NCBI RefSeq assembly: GCF_029626225.1
Contig: NZ_JARUBP010000001.1
Coordinates: forward strand, 2,108,001-2,172,000
Source of the DNA: Asanoa sp. WMMD1127
GTDB lineage: Bacteria; Actinomycetota; Actinomycetes; Mycobacteriales; Micromonosporaceae
Length of the DNA: 64,000 bases
Reading direction: 5' to 3'
Shown here: positions 33,310 to 41,755 of the stretch, piece by piece
Numbering within the stretch: the first letter of the stretch is position 1
Layout of the letters: each line of letters begins with the position of its first letter
The notes under the pieces: model-generated
The model's database searches: none
What the model saw: the letters and a program-made list of their open reading frames with translations, nothing else
What the model was told of the DNA's origin: nothing
Program-made: the position numbers and the translations under genes

Positions 33310-34811
33310 ACGCACCACTGCGCCGGGTCGGCGTCGTCGTCCTGGTCCTCTTCGCGCTGCTCTTCGTCAACCTCAACTGGGTGCAGGCCTACAAGGCCGA
33401 CGAATACCGCAACAGCGACTACAACGGCCGGGTCCAGATCGCCGAATACGAGCGCGAGCGCGGCGTCATCGAGGCGGGCCGCACCGCGCTGGCGACCAGC
33501 AAGCCCACCGACGGCGAGCTCAAATACATCCGGCAGTATCCGACCGACGAGACCTACGCCCACGTCGTCGGCTACAAGCCGGTCAACCTGGCGGCCACCG
33601 GCATCGAGCGCAGCGAGGACGAGTTCCTCGCCGGCACCTCCGACGCGCTGGTCGCCGACCGCATCTCCGACCTGTGGACGGGCGAGAAGACCCCCGGCGG
33701 CAGCGTGCTCCTGAGCCTGTCCAAGCGGGCGCAGGAGACGGCCTTCAAGGAGCTGAGCAACAACCGGGTCGGCGTCGACAAGGGCGCGGCCGTGGCCATC
33801 AACCCCGAGACCGGCGCCGTGCAGGCCCTCGTGTCGATGCCCAGCTTCGACCCGAACCCATTGGCCAGCCACGACACCGCCGCGGCCGAGGCGGCCTTCA
33901 ACAAGCTCGAGAAAGACCCGGACAAGCCGCTGATCAACCGGGCGCTGAGCGAAACGTACCCGCCAGGCTCCACGTTCAAGGTGATCGACGCCGCGGCGGC
34001 CCTGGAGAACGGCTACACGCAGCAGACCCAGATCTCGGCCGGCTCCTCCTACACGCCGCCGACCTCGGGCACCGACATCCGCAACGCGGCCGCGTCGATC
34101 TGCCCCGAAGCCCAGGTCAGCCTCCGCGAGGCGCTGACCGAGTCCTGCAACACGGGCTTCGCGAAGCTGGCGGTCGCGCTCGGCGCTGACAAGATCAAGG
34201 ACGAGGCCCGCAAGTTCGGTTTCGGCCGGACGGACCTGACCTGCGGGCGGCTCAACGCCGAAGGGCTGCCGGTCGCGCCCAGCGAGACCGGCGACATCAA
34301 GAACCCCGACGGCGGCGACGACCCGGCCGCGCTGGCCCAGAGCGGCATCGGCCAGAACAACGTCCGGATGACGCCGATGCAGGGCGCGCTGATCGCCGCG
34401 GCGGTCGCCAACAACGGCCGCCAGATGCGGCCTTACCTGGTGTCGAAGCTGCTCGGCCCGGACCGCACGACCTCGCACTACACGGCGACGCCGAAGGAGC
34501 TCAACGGCTCCGTCGTCAGCAGCCAGGTGGCGGCCGACCTGCAGGACATGATGGTCAACGTCGTCGAGAACGGCACCGGTCGCAACGCCCAGATCGACGG
34601 GGTGGTGGTCGGCGGCAAGACCGGCACCGCCCAGTCCGCGGCCGACCGGGAAGACCACGGCTGGTTCATCGGCTTCGCGATGAAGGACGGCAAGCCGGTC
34701 AGCGCCGTCGCGGTCTTCCTGCAGGAGGCCGGCAGCGGCGGCAGCGCCGAGGCGGCCCGGATCGGCGGCCTGATCATGCGCGCGGTGGTCACCGACGCGG
34801 AGGGCAGCTGA
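33306..34811 (+). CDS. pbpA: PbpA: class B penicillin-binding transpeptidase
   Basis: The 501-residue protein has one N-terminal membrane helix (about 7-27), a short dimerisation region and a transpeptidase domain. The active-site motifs are Ser222-T-F-Lys225, Ser280-Cys-Asn282 and Lys438-Thr-Gly440 (GGKTGTAQS). It cross-links peptidoglycan in partnership with RodA. The GTG start overlaps the rodA stop and its own stop is 1 nt from pknA. Length and motif order match mycobacterial PbpA. No unusual substitution was noticed. Confidence 0.94.
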   Translation: MNAPLRRVGVVVLVLFALLFVNLNWVQAYKADEYRNSDYNGRVQIAEYERERGVIEAGRTALATSKPTDGELKYIRQYPTDETYAHVVGYKPVNLAATGIERSEDEFLAGTSDALVADRISDLWTGEKTPGGSVLLSLSKRAQETAFKELSNNRVGVDKGAAVAINPETGAVQALVSMPSFDPNPLASHDTAAAEAAFNKLEKDPDKPLINRALSETYPPGSTFKVIDAAAALENGYTQQTQISAGSSYTPPTSGTDIRNAAASICPEAQVSLREALTESCNTGFAKLAVALGADKIKDEARKFGFGRTDLTCGRLNAEGLPVAPSETGDIKNPDGGDDPAALAQSGIGQNNVRMTPMQGALIAAAVANNGRQMRPYLVSKLLGPDRTTSHYTATPKELNGSVVSSQVAADLQDMMVNVVENGTGRNAQIDGVVVGGKTGTAQSAADREDHGWFIGFAMKDGKPVSAVAVFLQEAGSGGSAEAARIGGLIMRAVVTDAEGS

Positions 34812-34812
34812 G

Positions 34813-36273
34813 GTGATCAGTCCCGGGGTCATGCTCGGCGGCCGCTACCGCCTCGACGAGCGCATCGCCGGCGGCGGCATGGGCGACGTCTGGCGGGGCA
34901 CCGACGAGGTGCTGGGCCGCACGGTGGCGGTCAAGATCCTGCTGCCCGCGCTGCTCGACGAGCCCGGCTTCGCCGAGCGGTTCCGCGGCGAGGCCCGCAC
35001 GATGGCCACGATCAACCACCCGGGCGTGGTCGATGTCTACGACTACGGCAGCGACCAGCAGATCGCCTTCCTGATCATGGAGTACGTCGAGGGCGACGCG
35101 CTGTCCCGGACGCTGAGCCGGGTCGGCCGGCTCACCCCCGCCCGCACGATGGCCCTGGTCGCGCAGGCGGCCGACGCGCTGCAGGCGGCGCACGAGAAGG
35201 GCATCGTGCACCGCGACGTCAAGCCCGGCAACCTGCTCGTGCGCCCCAACGGCACGCTGGTGCTGACCGACTTCGGCATCGCCCGGTCCGACATCGTGGG
35301 CCAGCTCACAGCGGCCGGCTCGGTGCTCGGCACCGCCTCCTACATCTCGCCCGAGCAGGCCGCGGGCGCCATCGCCACCCCCTCGTCCGACGTGTACGCC
35401 CTGGGCGTCGTCGCCTACCAGTGCCTCTCCGGGCGGCGGCCGTTCGAGGGCGACAACCCGCTCGAGATCGCGATGAAGCACGTGCGGGAGCTGGCCCGGC
35501 CGCTGCCGCACGACATCCCGCCGGCGATCCGGTCGATCGTCGAGCGCGCGATGGCCAAGGATCCGGGCGCGCGCTGGCCGACCGCCTCGGCCTTCTCGGC
35601 GGTGGCCCGCCAGGCGGCGGCGACGCTGGCCGCACCGTCCCAGCCGCACCGGCCGCTGGCCCCGTCCGCGCCGCCCAAGGTCGGCCCGATCTCCGGGGCG
35701 CCCGCCTCGCCGGCGCTGGCGCCGAGCGGCCGGGCGACGGTGCCCGGCCCGGTCAACCCGAACCCGGCTGCGCCGCGCGGCGGCCCCGTCAATGCGAACC
35801 CGGCCGCGCCGCGCAGTGGCCCGGTCAACCAGAACCCGGCGGCGCCCCGCAGCGGCGGTGGCCACCCGACCCCGCCGCACCACGCTCCGCCGCCGGTCAA
35901 CAGCGGCCCGCCGGCGCGCAGCGGATATCCGACCATGCCGGCAAATCGGCCGCCGGCGCCCGCAGGATACGGTTATGCGTCGGTGCCATCCGCAGCCGAA
36001 CCCAGCAGCGGAGGGCGGCGGTTACTGGTCGTGTTGGCAGTGATACTCGGCGTGCTGGTGCTGGTCTGCGCAGGGGTCATCTCCTACATGCTCAGTCAGC
36101 GCAACAGCGACGGCGGCAACGGCGGCGGTTCGAGTTCGATGGCCCCCATCGAGAAGGTAACGACCACGCTTCATCTCCCCGTCGGTGGAACCGAGGCGGC
36201 TGATGGCCCGTACCGTCTTGGAGAGCGAATCCTCCACATCGGGATGACGAGCGAAGGAATGTTGACGAGATGA
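34813..36273 (+). CDS. pknA: PknA: Ser/Thr protein kinase
   Basis: The 486-residue kinase has the Gly-rich loop IAGGGMGDVW, ATP Lys41, catalytic HRD (131-133), DFG (151-153) and SPEQ in the activation segment. The kinase domain ends near residue 275. A Pro-rich juxtamembrane linker follows, containing three copies of a GPVN-x-NPAAPR-x repeat (about 312-348). A membrane helix (about 398-420) and a short extracytoplasmic tail without PASTA domains complete it. The GTG start lies one base after the pbpA stop, and the stop overlaps pknB (ATGA). PknA controls elongation and division proteins in related bacteria. Confidence 0.93.
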   Translation: MISPGVMLGGRYRLDERIAGGGMGDVWRGTDEVLGRTVAVKILLPALLDEPGFAERFRGEARTMATINHPGVVDVYDYGSDQQIAFLIMEYVEGDALSRTLSRVGRLTPARTMALVAQAADALQAAHEKGIVHRDVKPGNLLVRPNGTLVLTDFGIARSDIVGQLTAAGSVLGTASYISPEQAAGAIATPSSDVYALGVVAYQCLSGRRPFEGDNPLEIAMKHVRELARPLPHDIPPAIRSIVERAMAKDPGARWPTASAFSAVARQAAATLAAPSQPHRPLAPSAPPKVGPISGAPASPALAPSGRATVPGPVNPNPAAPRGGPVNANPAAPRSGPVNQNPAAPRSGGGHPTPPHHAPPPVNSGPPARSGYPTMPANRPPAPAGYGYASVPSAAEPSSGGRRLLVVLAVILGVLVLVCAGVISYMLSQRNSDGGNGGGSSSMAPIEKVTTTLHLPVGGTEAADGPYRLGERILHIGMTSEGMLTR

Positions 36274-38081
36274 CGCAGGCCCGCCTGCTGGGTGGCAGGT
36301 ACCAGGTCGGCGAGCTGCTCGGATACGGCGGCATGGCCGAGGTGCACCGCGGCCGCGACCTCCGGCTCGGCCGCGACGTCGCGATCAAGATGCTTCGCAC
36401 CGATCTCGCCCGCGACGCGACGTTCCAGATGCGGTTCCGGCGCGAGGCCCAGAACGCCGCCTCCCTCAACCACCCGGCGATCGTCGCCGTCTACGACACC
36501 GGCGAGGAGATCGCGCCCACCGGCGAGACCCTGCCGTTCATCGTCATGGAGTTCGTCAACGGCCGCACCCTCAAGGAGGTGCTGGCCGCCGAGGGTCGGC
36601 TGATGCCGCGCCGGGCCCTGGAGATCACCGCCGACATCTGCGCCGCGCTCGAGTTCAGCCACCGGCACGGCATCATCCACCGTGACATCAAGCCCGGCAA
36701 CGTGATGCTCACGCAGAACGGCCAGGTCAAGGTCATGGACTTCGGCATCGCCCGGGCCCTGGCCAGCGGCGCGACCACCATGACGCAGACCAGCGCGGTG
36801 ATCGGCACGGCACAATATCTTTCGCCCGAGCAGGCCCGCGGCGAGGCGGTCGACGCCCGATCCGACGTCTACGCGGGCGGTTGCGTGCTCTTCGAGCTCC
36901 TCTGCGGCCACCCGCCGTTCGTCGGCGACAGCCCGGTCAGCGTGGCCTACCAGCACGTCCGGGAAGACCCCCGGGCGCCGAGCGAGATCAACCGCGACGT
37001 GACGCCGCCGATCGACGCGATCGTGCTCAAGGCACTGTCGAAGAACCCGCTCAACCGCTACCAGAGCGCCGGCGAGATGCGCGCCGACCTGCTCCGCGCC
37101 GCCAGCGGCCGGCCCGTGATGGCCACGCCGGTGATGCGCGACCAGGAGACCATGCCGATGGGCGCCGCCGGCGCGGCCACCACGGTGGTGCGGCGGCCGC
37201 AGGGCGGCCCCCAGACGCGCGCGATCCCGGCCGCCCGGGTCGGCGACGCGCAGGCCCGCAAGCGGTCCAACTGGGTGTTGGCCGTGCTCAGCGTGCTCGG
37301 CGTGCTGGCCGTGATCGCCCTGGTCGCCGGCCTGCTCGTGCAGAACGGCCGCAACGAGAAGCTGGACGTGGCGTCCGTGGTGGGCCAGCCGGTCGCCGAC
37401 GCGCGGAACGCGCTGACGCAGCAGGGCTTCGCGGTCCAGACGACGCCCAAGGAAGAAGAGGACTGCAAGGAGAACACGGTCACGGCGCAGGATCCGGCGG
37501 GCGGCACCAAGGCCGACAAGCAGAGCACGGTGACGCTGACCGTCTGCGCCGGCCCCGGGACCGTGCAGGTGCCGGATCTGAAGGGCCTGCCTAGGTCGGC
37601 CGCCGAGGACCAGCTCGAGCAGGCCAAGCTCAGAGGCGACTTCGACGTGGTCGACAGCTCGTTGCCCAAGGACCAGGTGATCAGCAACGACAAGGCCGGC
37701 ACCTCGGTCAAGCCCAACTCCGTGATCAAGGTGAAGATCTCCAACGGCGAGCTCACCTCGGTGCCCAACGTGGTCGGCAAGAGCCGGGAAGTCGCCGAGG
37801 CCCTGCTGCGGGAGAAGGGCTTCGACGTCAACGTCGAGGAAGGCCGGGTCGTGCGTGACGAGAACCTCGCCAACCTGGTGACCGACCAGGACCCGAACGG
37901 CGACGTCGAGAAGAAGAAGGGCACCACCGTGACCATCGAGGTCTCGGTGTTCGAGGAGCCCGACGACGACCCGACCGGCACTCCGACCGCTCCGCCGCCG
38001 GGCAACAACGGCGGGATCGGCGACATCCTGCCGGGCGTCGGCGGTGGCCGTCCGATCGTCGGCGGCGACCGCCAGAACTAG
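36270..38081 (+). CDS. pknB: PknB: Ser/Thr kinase with three PASTA domains
   Basis: The 603-residue kinase has Lys40, HRD (137-139), DFG (157-159) and an activation loop TMTQT whose Thr172 and Thr174 align with the autophosphorylated pair of mycobacterial PknB. A membrane helix spans about 335-357. Three PASTA domains follow (about 364-432, 433-500 and 501-570), one fewer than in Mycobacterium tuberculosis, and then a Pro/Gly-rich tail. PASTA domains sense muropeptides or lipid II. The gene ends the cluster; its TAG stop forms the first bases of a hairpin-forming repeat element. Confidence 0.95.
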   Translation: MTQARLLGGRYQVGELLGYGGMAEVHRGRDLRLGRDVAIKMLRTDLARDATFQMRFRREAQNAASLNHPAIVAVYDTGEEIAPTGETLPFIVMEFVNGRTLKEVLAAEGRLMPRRALEITADICAALEFSHRHGIIHRDIKPGNVMLTQNGQVKVMDFGIARALASGATTMTQTSAVIGTAQYLSPEQARGEAVDARSDVYAGGCVLFELLCGHPPFVGDSPVSVAYQHVREDPRAPSEINRDVTPPIDAIVLKALSKNPLNRYQSAGEMRADLLRAASGRPVMATPVMRDQETMPMGAAGAATTVVRRPQGGPQTRAIPAARVGDAQARKRSNWVLAVLSVLGVLAVIALVAGLLVQNGRNEKLDVASVVGQPVADARNALTQQGFAVQTTPKEEEDCKENTVTAQDPAGGTKADKQSTVTLTVCAGPGTVQVPDLKGLPRSAAEDQLEQAKLRGDFDVVDSSLPKDQVISNDKAGTSVKPNSVIKVKISNGELTSVPNVVGKSREVAEALLREKGFDVNVEEGRVVRDENLANLVTDQDPNGDVEKKKGTTVTIEVSVFEEPDDDPTGTPTAPPPGNNGGIGDILPGVGGGRPIVGGDRQN

Positions 38082-38243
38082 GGTCTGTCTCGAGTCCTGG
38101 CCGGGCTGCGGCGGACCCAGACGCCGCCTGGAACCACGCCGGTCACGACCGGATACAACACCGGTATCCGGCCGCGCCCGGCGCGGTCCCAGCCGACGCC
38201 TGGGCCTCGCCTCGCTCCGGCCATGCCTTCGAGACAGACCCTA
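38079..38243. repeat. Hairpin-forming repeat element, copy A
   Basis: The 165-bp element has perfect 15-bp terminal inverted repeats (38079-38093 and 38229-38243, TAGGGTCTGTCTCGA and its complement). Internal partial complementarity centres on GGATAC/GTATCC (38151-38169). The core ATACAACACCGGTATCC recurs exactly in copy B near 59389. It fills the gap between the convergent pknB and pabA genes, and the pknB stop codon is part of the left repeat. It could serve as a bidirectional terminator or be a small non-autonomous mobile element. Confidence 0.75.
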
Positions 38244-38247
38244 AGCG

Positions 38248-38898
38248 TCAGGCCGCGGCGAACGCGGCTCGGCGCCGGGCGTCGACCTCGGCCGACAGCT
38301 CCGGGGCGCGCTCCAGCGCGGCGCGGTAGCCACACGCGGCGAGCCAGTTGGCCAGCATCAGGTGGCCGCCCTCGGTCAGCACCGACTCGGGGTGGAACTG
38401 CACGCCCTCGATCGGCAGCGTGCGGTGCCGCATGGCCATCACGATGCCGGACTCCGTGGCGCCGGTCACCTCGATCTCGTCGGGCAGCGTCTCCGGCAGC
38501 ACCGCGAGCGAGTGGTAGCGCGTCGCGGTGAACGGGTCGGGCAGCCCGTCGAGCACGCCCGCCCCGCGGTGGTGCACCAGCGAGGTCTTGCCGTGCAGCA
38601 ACTCCGGCGCCCGGGTGACGGTCGCGCCGAACGCCGCCCCGATCGCCTGGTGCCCCAGGCAGACGCCGAAGATCGGCAGCTTGCCGCCGTATTCCTGGAT
38701 GACGTCGATGCAGATGCCCGCCCGCTCGGGGGTGCCCGGGCCGGGGGAGAGCAGGACGCCGGCCGCGCCGGACCGGCCGACCGCGGCGAGGTCGATCTCG
38801 TCGTTGCGCCGCACGTCGCACTCGACGCCCAGCTGCCCCAGGTATTGCACCAGGTTGAAGACGAACGAGTCGTAGTTGTCGATCACCAGGACGCGCAT
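38248..38898 (-). CDS. pabA: Anthranilate/aminodeoxychorismate synthase glutamine amidotransferase
   Basis: The 216-residue class I glutamine amidotransferase has LVIDNYDSFVFNLVQYLGQLG at its N-terminus, LLSPGPGTPERAG, the nucleophile Cys in IFGVCLGHQAIG, and the catalytic His-Glu in GVQFHPESVLTEGG. It supplies ammonia to the chorismate-binding partner (PabB or TrpE). No partner is encoded nearby; single PabA/TrpG genes next to pknB, as in Mycobacterium, often serve folate synthesis, so pabA is the likelier name. The ATG at 38898 matches the start of the conserved fold; the upstream extension is rejected. Confidence 0.9.
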   Translation of the reverse strand: MRVLVIDNYDSFVFNLVQYLGQLGVECDVRRNDEIDLAAVGRSGAAGVLLSPGPGTPERAGICIDVIQEYGGKLPIFGVCLGHQAIGAAFGATVTRAPELLHGKTSLVHHRGAGVLDGLPDPFTATRYHSLAVLPETLPDEIEVTGATESGIVMAMRHRTLPIEGVQFHPESVLTEGGHLMLANWLAACGYRAALERAPELSAEVDARRRAAFAAA

Positions 38899-38902
38899 GG
38901 CG

Positions 38903-39196
38903 TCACCTCGGGCTCGGGTTGTCGGTCTCGGTCGAGTACGGGATGTCGTGGTCGTCGAGGCCGGACTCCCGTGGGTCGGCGCTCGGTCCCACCATGCCAG
39001 GGTCCTCTGCGCCGGGCCCGGCCGGCACCCCACCCTCCTGGGTCACCTGCACGTCGTCGAAGGGCAGCAGCGGCTCGGCCCACGGGAACACCACGAACCA
39101 GAACAGCGCCAGGATGCCTGTGACCAGCACGATCGAGGTCGCGAACTTCCCGAGGAAGCCGTCGAACGGCAGCTTGCGCCAGATCCACGCGTACAC
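38903..39196 (-). CDS. Small membrane protein next to the class E sortase
   Basis: The 97-residue protein starts MYAWIWRKLPFDGFLGKFA and has one or two hydrophobic segments (about 17-46). An acidic, Pro/Gly-rich tail of about 50 residues follows. It lies 4 nt from both the sortase gene upstream and the pabA gene downstream, so it belongs to one operon. Similar short proteins sit beside class E sortases in other actinobacteria. An assisting role in sortase function is a guess from position; no enzymatic motif is present. Confidence 0.65.
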   Translation of the reverse strand: MYAWIWRKLPFDGFLGKFATSIVLVTGILALFWFVVFPWAEPLLPFDDVQVTQEGGVPAGPGAEDPGMVGPSADPRESGLDDHDIPYSTETDNPSPR

Positions 39197-39200
39197 GGGA

Positions 39201-40400
39201 TCAGCCTCCCAGCTCGGCCGGGTCGCCCTGCGACTTCGGCTGGGTGCGGACCAGCTCGCCGTGGACGATCAGGCGCTGGTAGTTGTCGAACTTCGGGTTG
39301 CAGGTGGTCAGCGTGACCATCGCCTTGGTCGGCTTGGAGCCCGGCAGCATCGGCACCGGCGCCACCACCTCGACCTGCGTCGGCAGCACGATCCGCGTCT
39401 TGACCACGTGGTAGACGTACCAGTTGCTCTTGTCCTCGACGACGATCGCGTCACCGTTGTCGAGCTCGTCGAGCCGCCAGAAGGTCGCCCGGTTGCGGTG
39501 GCCGGCGACGGAGAAGTTGCCGATCTGGCCCGGCCCGGCCGTGTCGGGATAGTGCCCGGGGGCGTAGCGGATGTCGGCCTGGGTGACCCCGTCGACCACC
39601 ACCCACTGCTGGCCGAGCTTCGGAATGTAGAGCTTGGCGATGCCGGCCGTCTTGGAGCCGAGCCCGCCGGTGCCGGCGGTGGGGCCGACCGTCGGGTCGT
39701 CGCCCGGCTCGTTGGCCCACTGCTGCTCCAGCGCGCCGGCGAGGGCGTCCTGCTTGCCGCCCTGGACGACCCCGACACCCCAGACCTCGTACGCGGCGAA
39801 GAGCAGCACCACCAGGCCGAAGGTGATCATCAGCTCGCCACCGACCCGGATGCCGCTGCGGATCCGGGACCAGACGGTCGGCCGGGTCAGCTCCGAGTAG
39901 ACGCTCCGGTAGTCGTCACCGACGTGCTCGGCCCGCAGGCGCACGACCCGCTCGCCCCGGCGCGGCTTGACCGGCGGGGGCAGCTCGGACGGGTGCGGCT
40001 TGACCGGCGCCGGTGGCACGGCCCCCATGACGGTGGTCATGTCGGGCGCGGTCACCTTGGGGATGACCGCCGTCTGGTCCGGTGCCGCGCCGCCGGTGCC
40101 CGGCACGACGACCGGGCGGGCCACCTTGGGGATCACGGCGGTGGTGTCGACCGCCTTCGGGATGACCGCGGTGGTGTCCGGCGAGGGCTCGGGCGCGGGC
40201 GGGCGCACGGCCGGTGCCGGCTGGCGGGACCCGGCGGACGCGTCGAGCGGGCGCGGGTGCGGGCGGGCCGTCGAGGCCGGCTGTTCGGTGATCCGGCGGG
40301 GCAGCGGACTCGGCGCCGGCCCGTCCACCACCCGCGGGATGACCGCGGTCGCGTCGCTGGTGTCCGGCGCCCGATGGCGCCCGTTCTGGTCGCCCGTCAT
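39201..40400 (-). CDS. Class E sortase with cytoplasmic Thr-repeat tail
   Basis: The 399-residue protein has a 185-residue cytoplasmic tail, a membrane helix (about 188-208) and a C-terminal sortase domain with His301 (VAGHRNR), Cys367 (TLTTCNP) and Arg376 (YQRLIVHG). Class E enzymes usually anchor LAxTG proteins to the wall, but no such substrate was seen in the window. The tail carries five D-x-T-(A/T)-V-(I/M) motifs with Thr at 18, 77, 87, 110 and 122. Four of these are nearly identical and are followed by PK or PR. They look like phosphothreonine sites for FHA readers. It is in an operon with a DUF881 gene upstream and a small membrane protein downstream. Confidence 0.9.
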   Translation of the reverse strand: MTGDQNGRHRAPDTSDATAVIPRVVDGPAPSPLPRRITEQPASTARPHPRPLDASAGSRQPAPAVRPPAPEPSPDTTAVIPKAVDTTAVIPKVARPVVVPGTGGAAPDQTAVIPKVTAPDMTTVMGAVPPAPVKPHPSELPPPVKPRRGERVVRLRAEHVGDDYRSVYSELTRPTVWSRIRSGIRVGGELMITFGLVVLLFAAYEVWGVGVVQGGKQDALAGALEQQWANEPGDDPTVGPTAGTGGLGSKTAGIAKLYIPKLGQQWVVVDGVTQADIRYAPGHYPDTAGPGQIGNFSVAGHRNRATFWRLDELDNGDAIVVEDKSNWYVYHVVKTRIVLPTQVEVVAPVPMLPGSKPTKAMVTLTTCNPKFDNYQRLIVHGELVRTQPKSQGDPAELGG

Positions 40401-40413
40401 GACGGCAAAAGCC

Positions 40414-41193
40414 TCATGAAGTCACCTTTGCTGATCGAAGGGCACTCGACCCCTCGAACGCCGGTATCGTCACGTCCTTCTCCACCGTCTCTTGATAGCC
40501 GAGCTGGAAGTGATCGACAGCGTCTTTGAAGAGACGTACGCCATCGGATTCGCCCAAAGCGCGTTGCATAGCGCTGGGATCACCGATCGCCGTGATCACG
40601 AACGGTGGTGAGTAGACGCGTCCGTGCAGGAGCAAGGTGTTGCCGACACAGCGTACCGCGCTGGTCGACAGCACCCGGACACCCATGATCGACATAGCTT
40701 CGGCGCCACCGGCCCAGAGCGCGTTGACCGCCGCCTGCACGTCACTCTGGTGGACGACCAGGTCATCCGGCCGTACGCCGTCCGGGCGATCCCCCGGCCG
40801 CTGCGGCGCGTCGTCGAGCCGCACCGTCAGCCCCGGACCGTGCACCGCGGTGAACCCGGCCGCCGCCTCCATGCCCTTGGCCCGCTCGCTCTCGGCCCGG
40901 ATCGGCCCGTCGGTGCGGGCCAGCGCGTCGGTTTGCCCGCGCACCGCCTCGGCCAGCTCCCGGGCCCGCTGCTGGCTCGCCGTCACCCGGTTGCGCTCCT
41001 CGTCGACGACCTGGGCCAGCCGGGGGCGCCGGTCCTCGCGCAGCGCCGTACCGTCGGCGGTCTTGGCGCTCGTGGTGAACAGCAACCCGGCGGCCAGCGC
41101 GATCAGCGGCACCAGGGCCGACCAGGCGTTGCGCGGCTTCCGGAGGCGTGTGATCCGGCGCACCGCAGGTCGCCATGCTGACGAGTTGGGCAC
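40414..41193 (-). CDS. DUF881-family membrane protein
   Basis: The 259-residue protein has a basic N-terminus, one membrane helix (about 26-46, [18 protein letters not shown]) and an extracytoplasmic coiled-coil region rich in Glu/Arg. The DUF881 fold then follows, with [36 protein letters not shown] and [14 protein letters not shown]. The GTG at 41193 is chosen because GGAGGAGG lies 6 nt upstream; an ATG at 41247 lacks a ribosome site. A DUF881 protein sits between crgA and pabA in Mycobacterium too, supporting a division or envelope role that is not understood. Confidence 0.85.
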   Translation of the reverse strand: MPNSSAWRPAVRRITRLRKPRNAWSALVPLIALAAGLLFTTSAKTADGTALREDRRPRLAQVVDEERNRVTASQQRARELAEAVRGQTDALARTDGPIRAESERAKGMEAAAGFTAVHGPGLTVRLDDAPQRPGDRPDGVRPDDLVVHQSDVQAAVNALWAGGAEAMSIMGVRVLSTSAVRCVGNTLLLHGRVYSPPFVITAIGDPSAMQRALGESDGVRLFKDAVDHFQLGYQETVEKDVTIPAFEGSSALRSAKVTS

Positions 41194-41374
41194 CAGGGTC
41201 CTCCTCCGTGCACGCTGGTCGATGCGGATGCCGGGGATTATTCCCATAAACCCGGTGCCGCCCGTCCATGGCCGCGACGCGCCGCGTTGATTACGCTAGC
41301 TGGCGAACATTATTGGCCATGGACCGTCGCCGGTTGACAGGCCCGAGCGAGGACCACAACCAGGAGAGAGCGTC

Positions 41375-41638
41375 GTGCCCAAGTCGCAGGTTCGCAAGAA
41401 GAAGGTCTACACCCCGCCGACCGACGTGCGTCCGTCGGCGGCCGCAGCGAGCCGCAAGCCCAGCCCGAGCTGGCTTCCGATCACGGGCGTCGCCCTGATC
41501 GTGTTCGGCATCGCCTGGTTGGTCGTCTACTACCTCTCCGACACCAACTACCCGGTGGCCTCGTGGAGCTACTGGAACCTGGCGATCGGCTTCGGGGCGA
41601 TGGTCGCCTCCCTCGCGGTGTTCAGCCGCTGGCGCTGA
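41375..41638 (+). CDS. crgA: CrgA: cell-division regulator
   Basis: The 87-residue protein has a basic cytoplasmic start (MPKSQVRKKKVYTPP), a Pro/Ala linker and two membrane helices (about 33-52 and 65-83), the typical CrgA form. CrgA recruits or restrains FtsZ, FtsI and PBPs at the septum and coordinates sporulation septation in filamentous actinobacteria. The GTG start follows AGGAGAGA. It is divergent from the DUF881/sortase operon. Confidence 0.95.
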   Translation: MPKSQVRKKKVYTPPTDVRPSAAAASRKPSPSWLPITGVALIVFGIAWLVVYYLSDTNYPVASWSYWNLAIGFGAMVASLAVFSRWR

Positions 41639-41755
41639 TCTCTTCCCGGTTAAGGTGAGATCCGAAGACCAGGTGCGGCATACCTCACGTTACTGACCAG
41701 TAACTAGTGCCGTAACCTGGTCCTCAGTCACACCTAGCCAACGGAGGCTGTGCGC

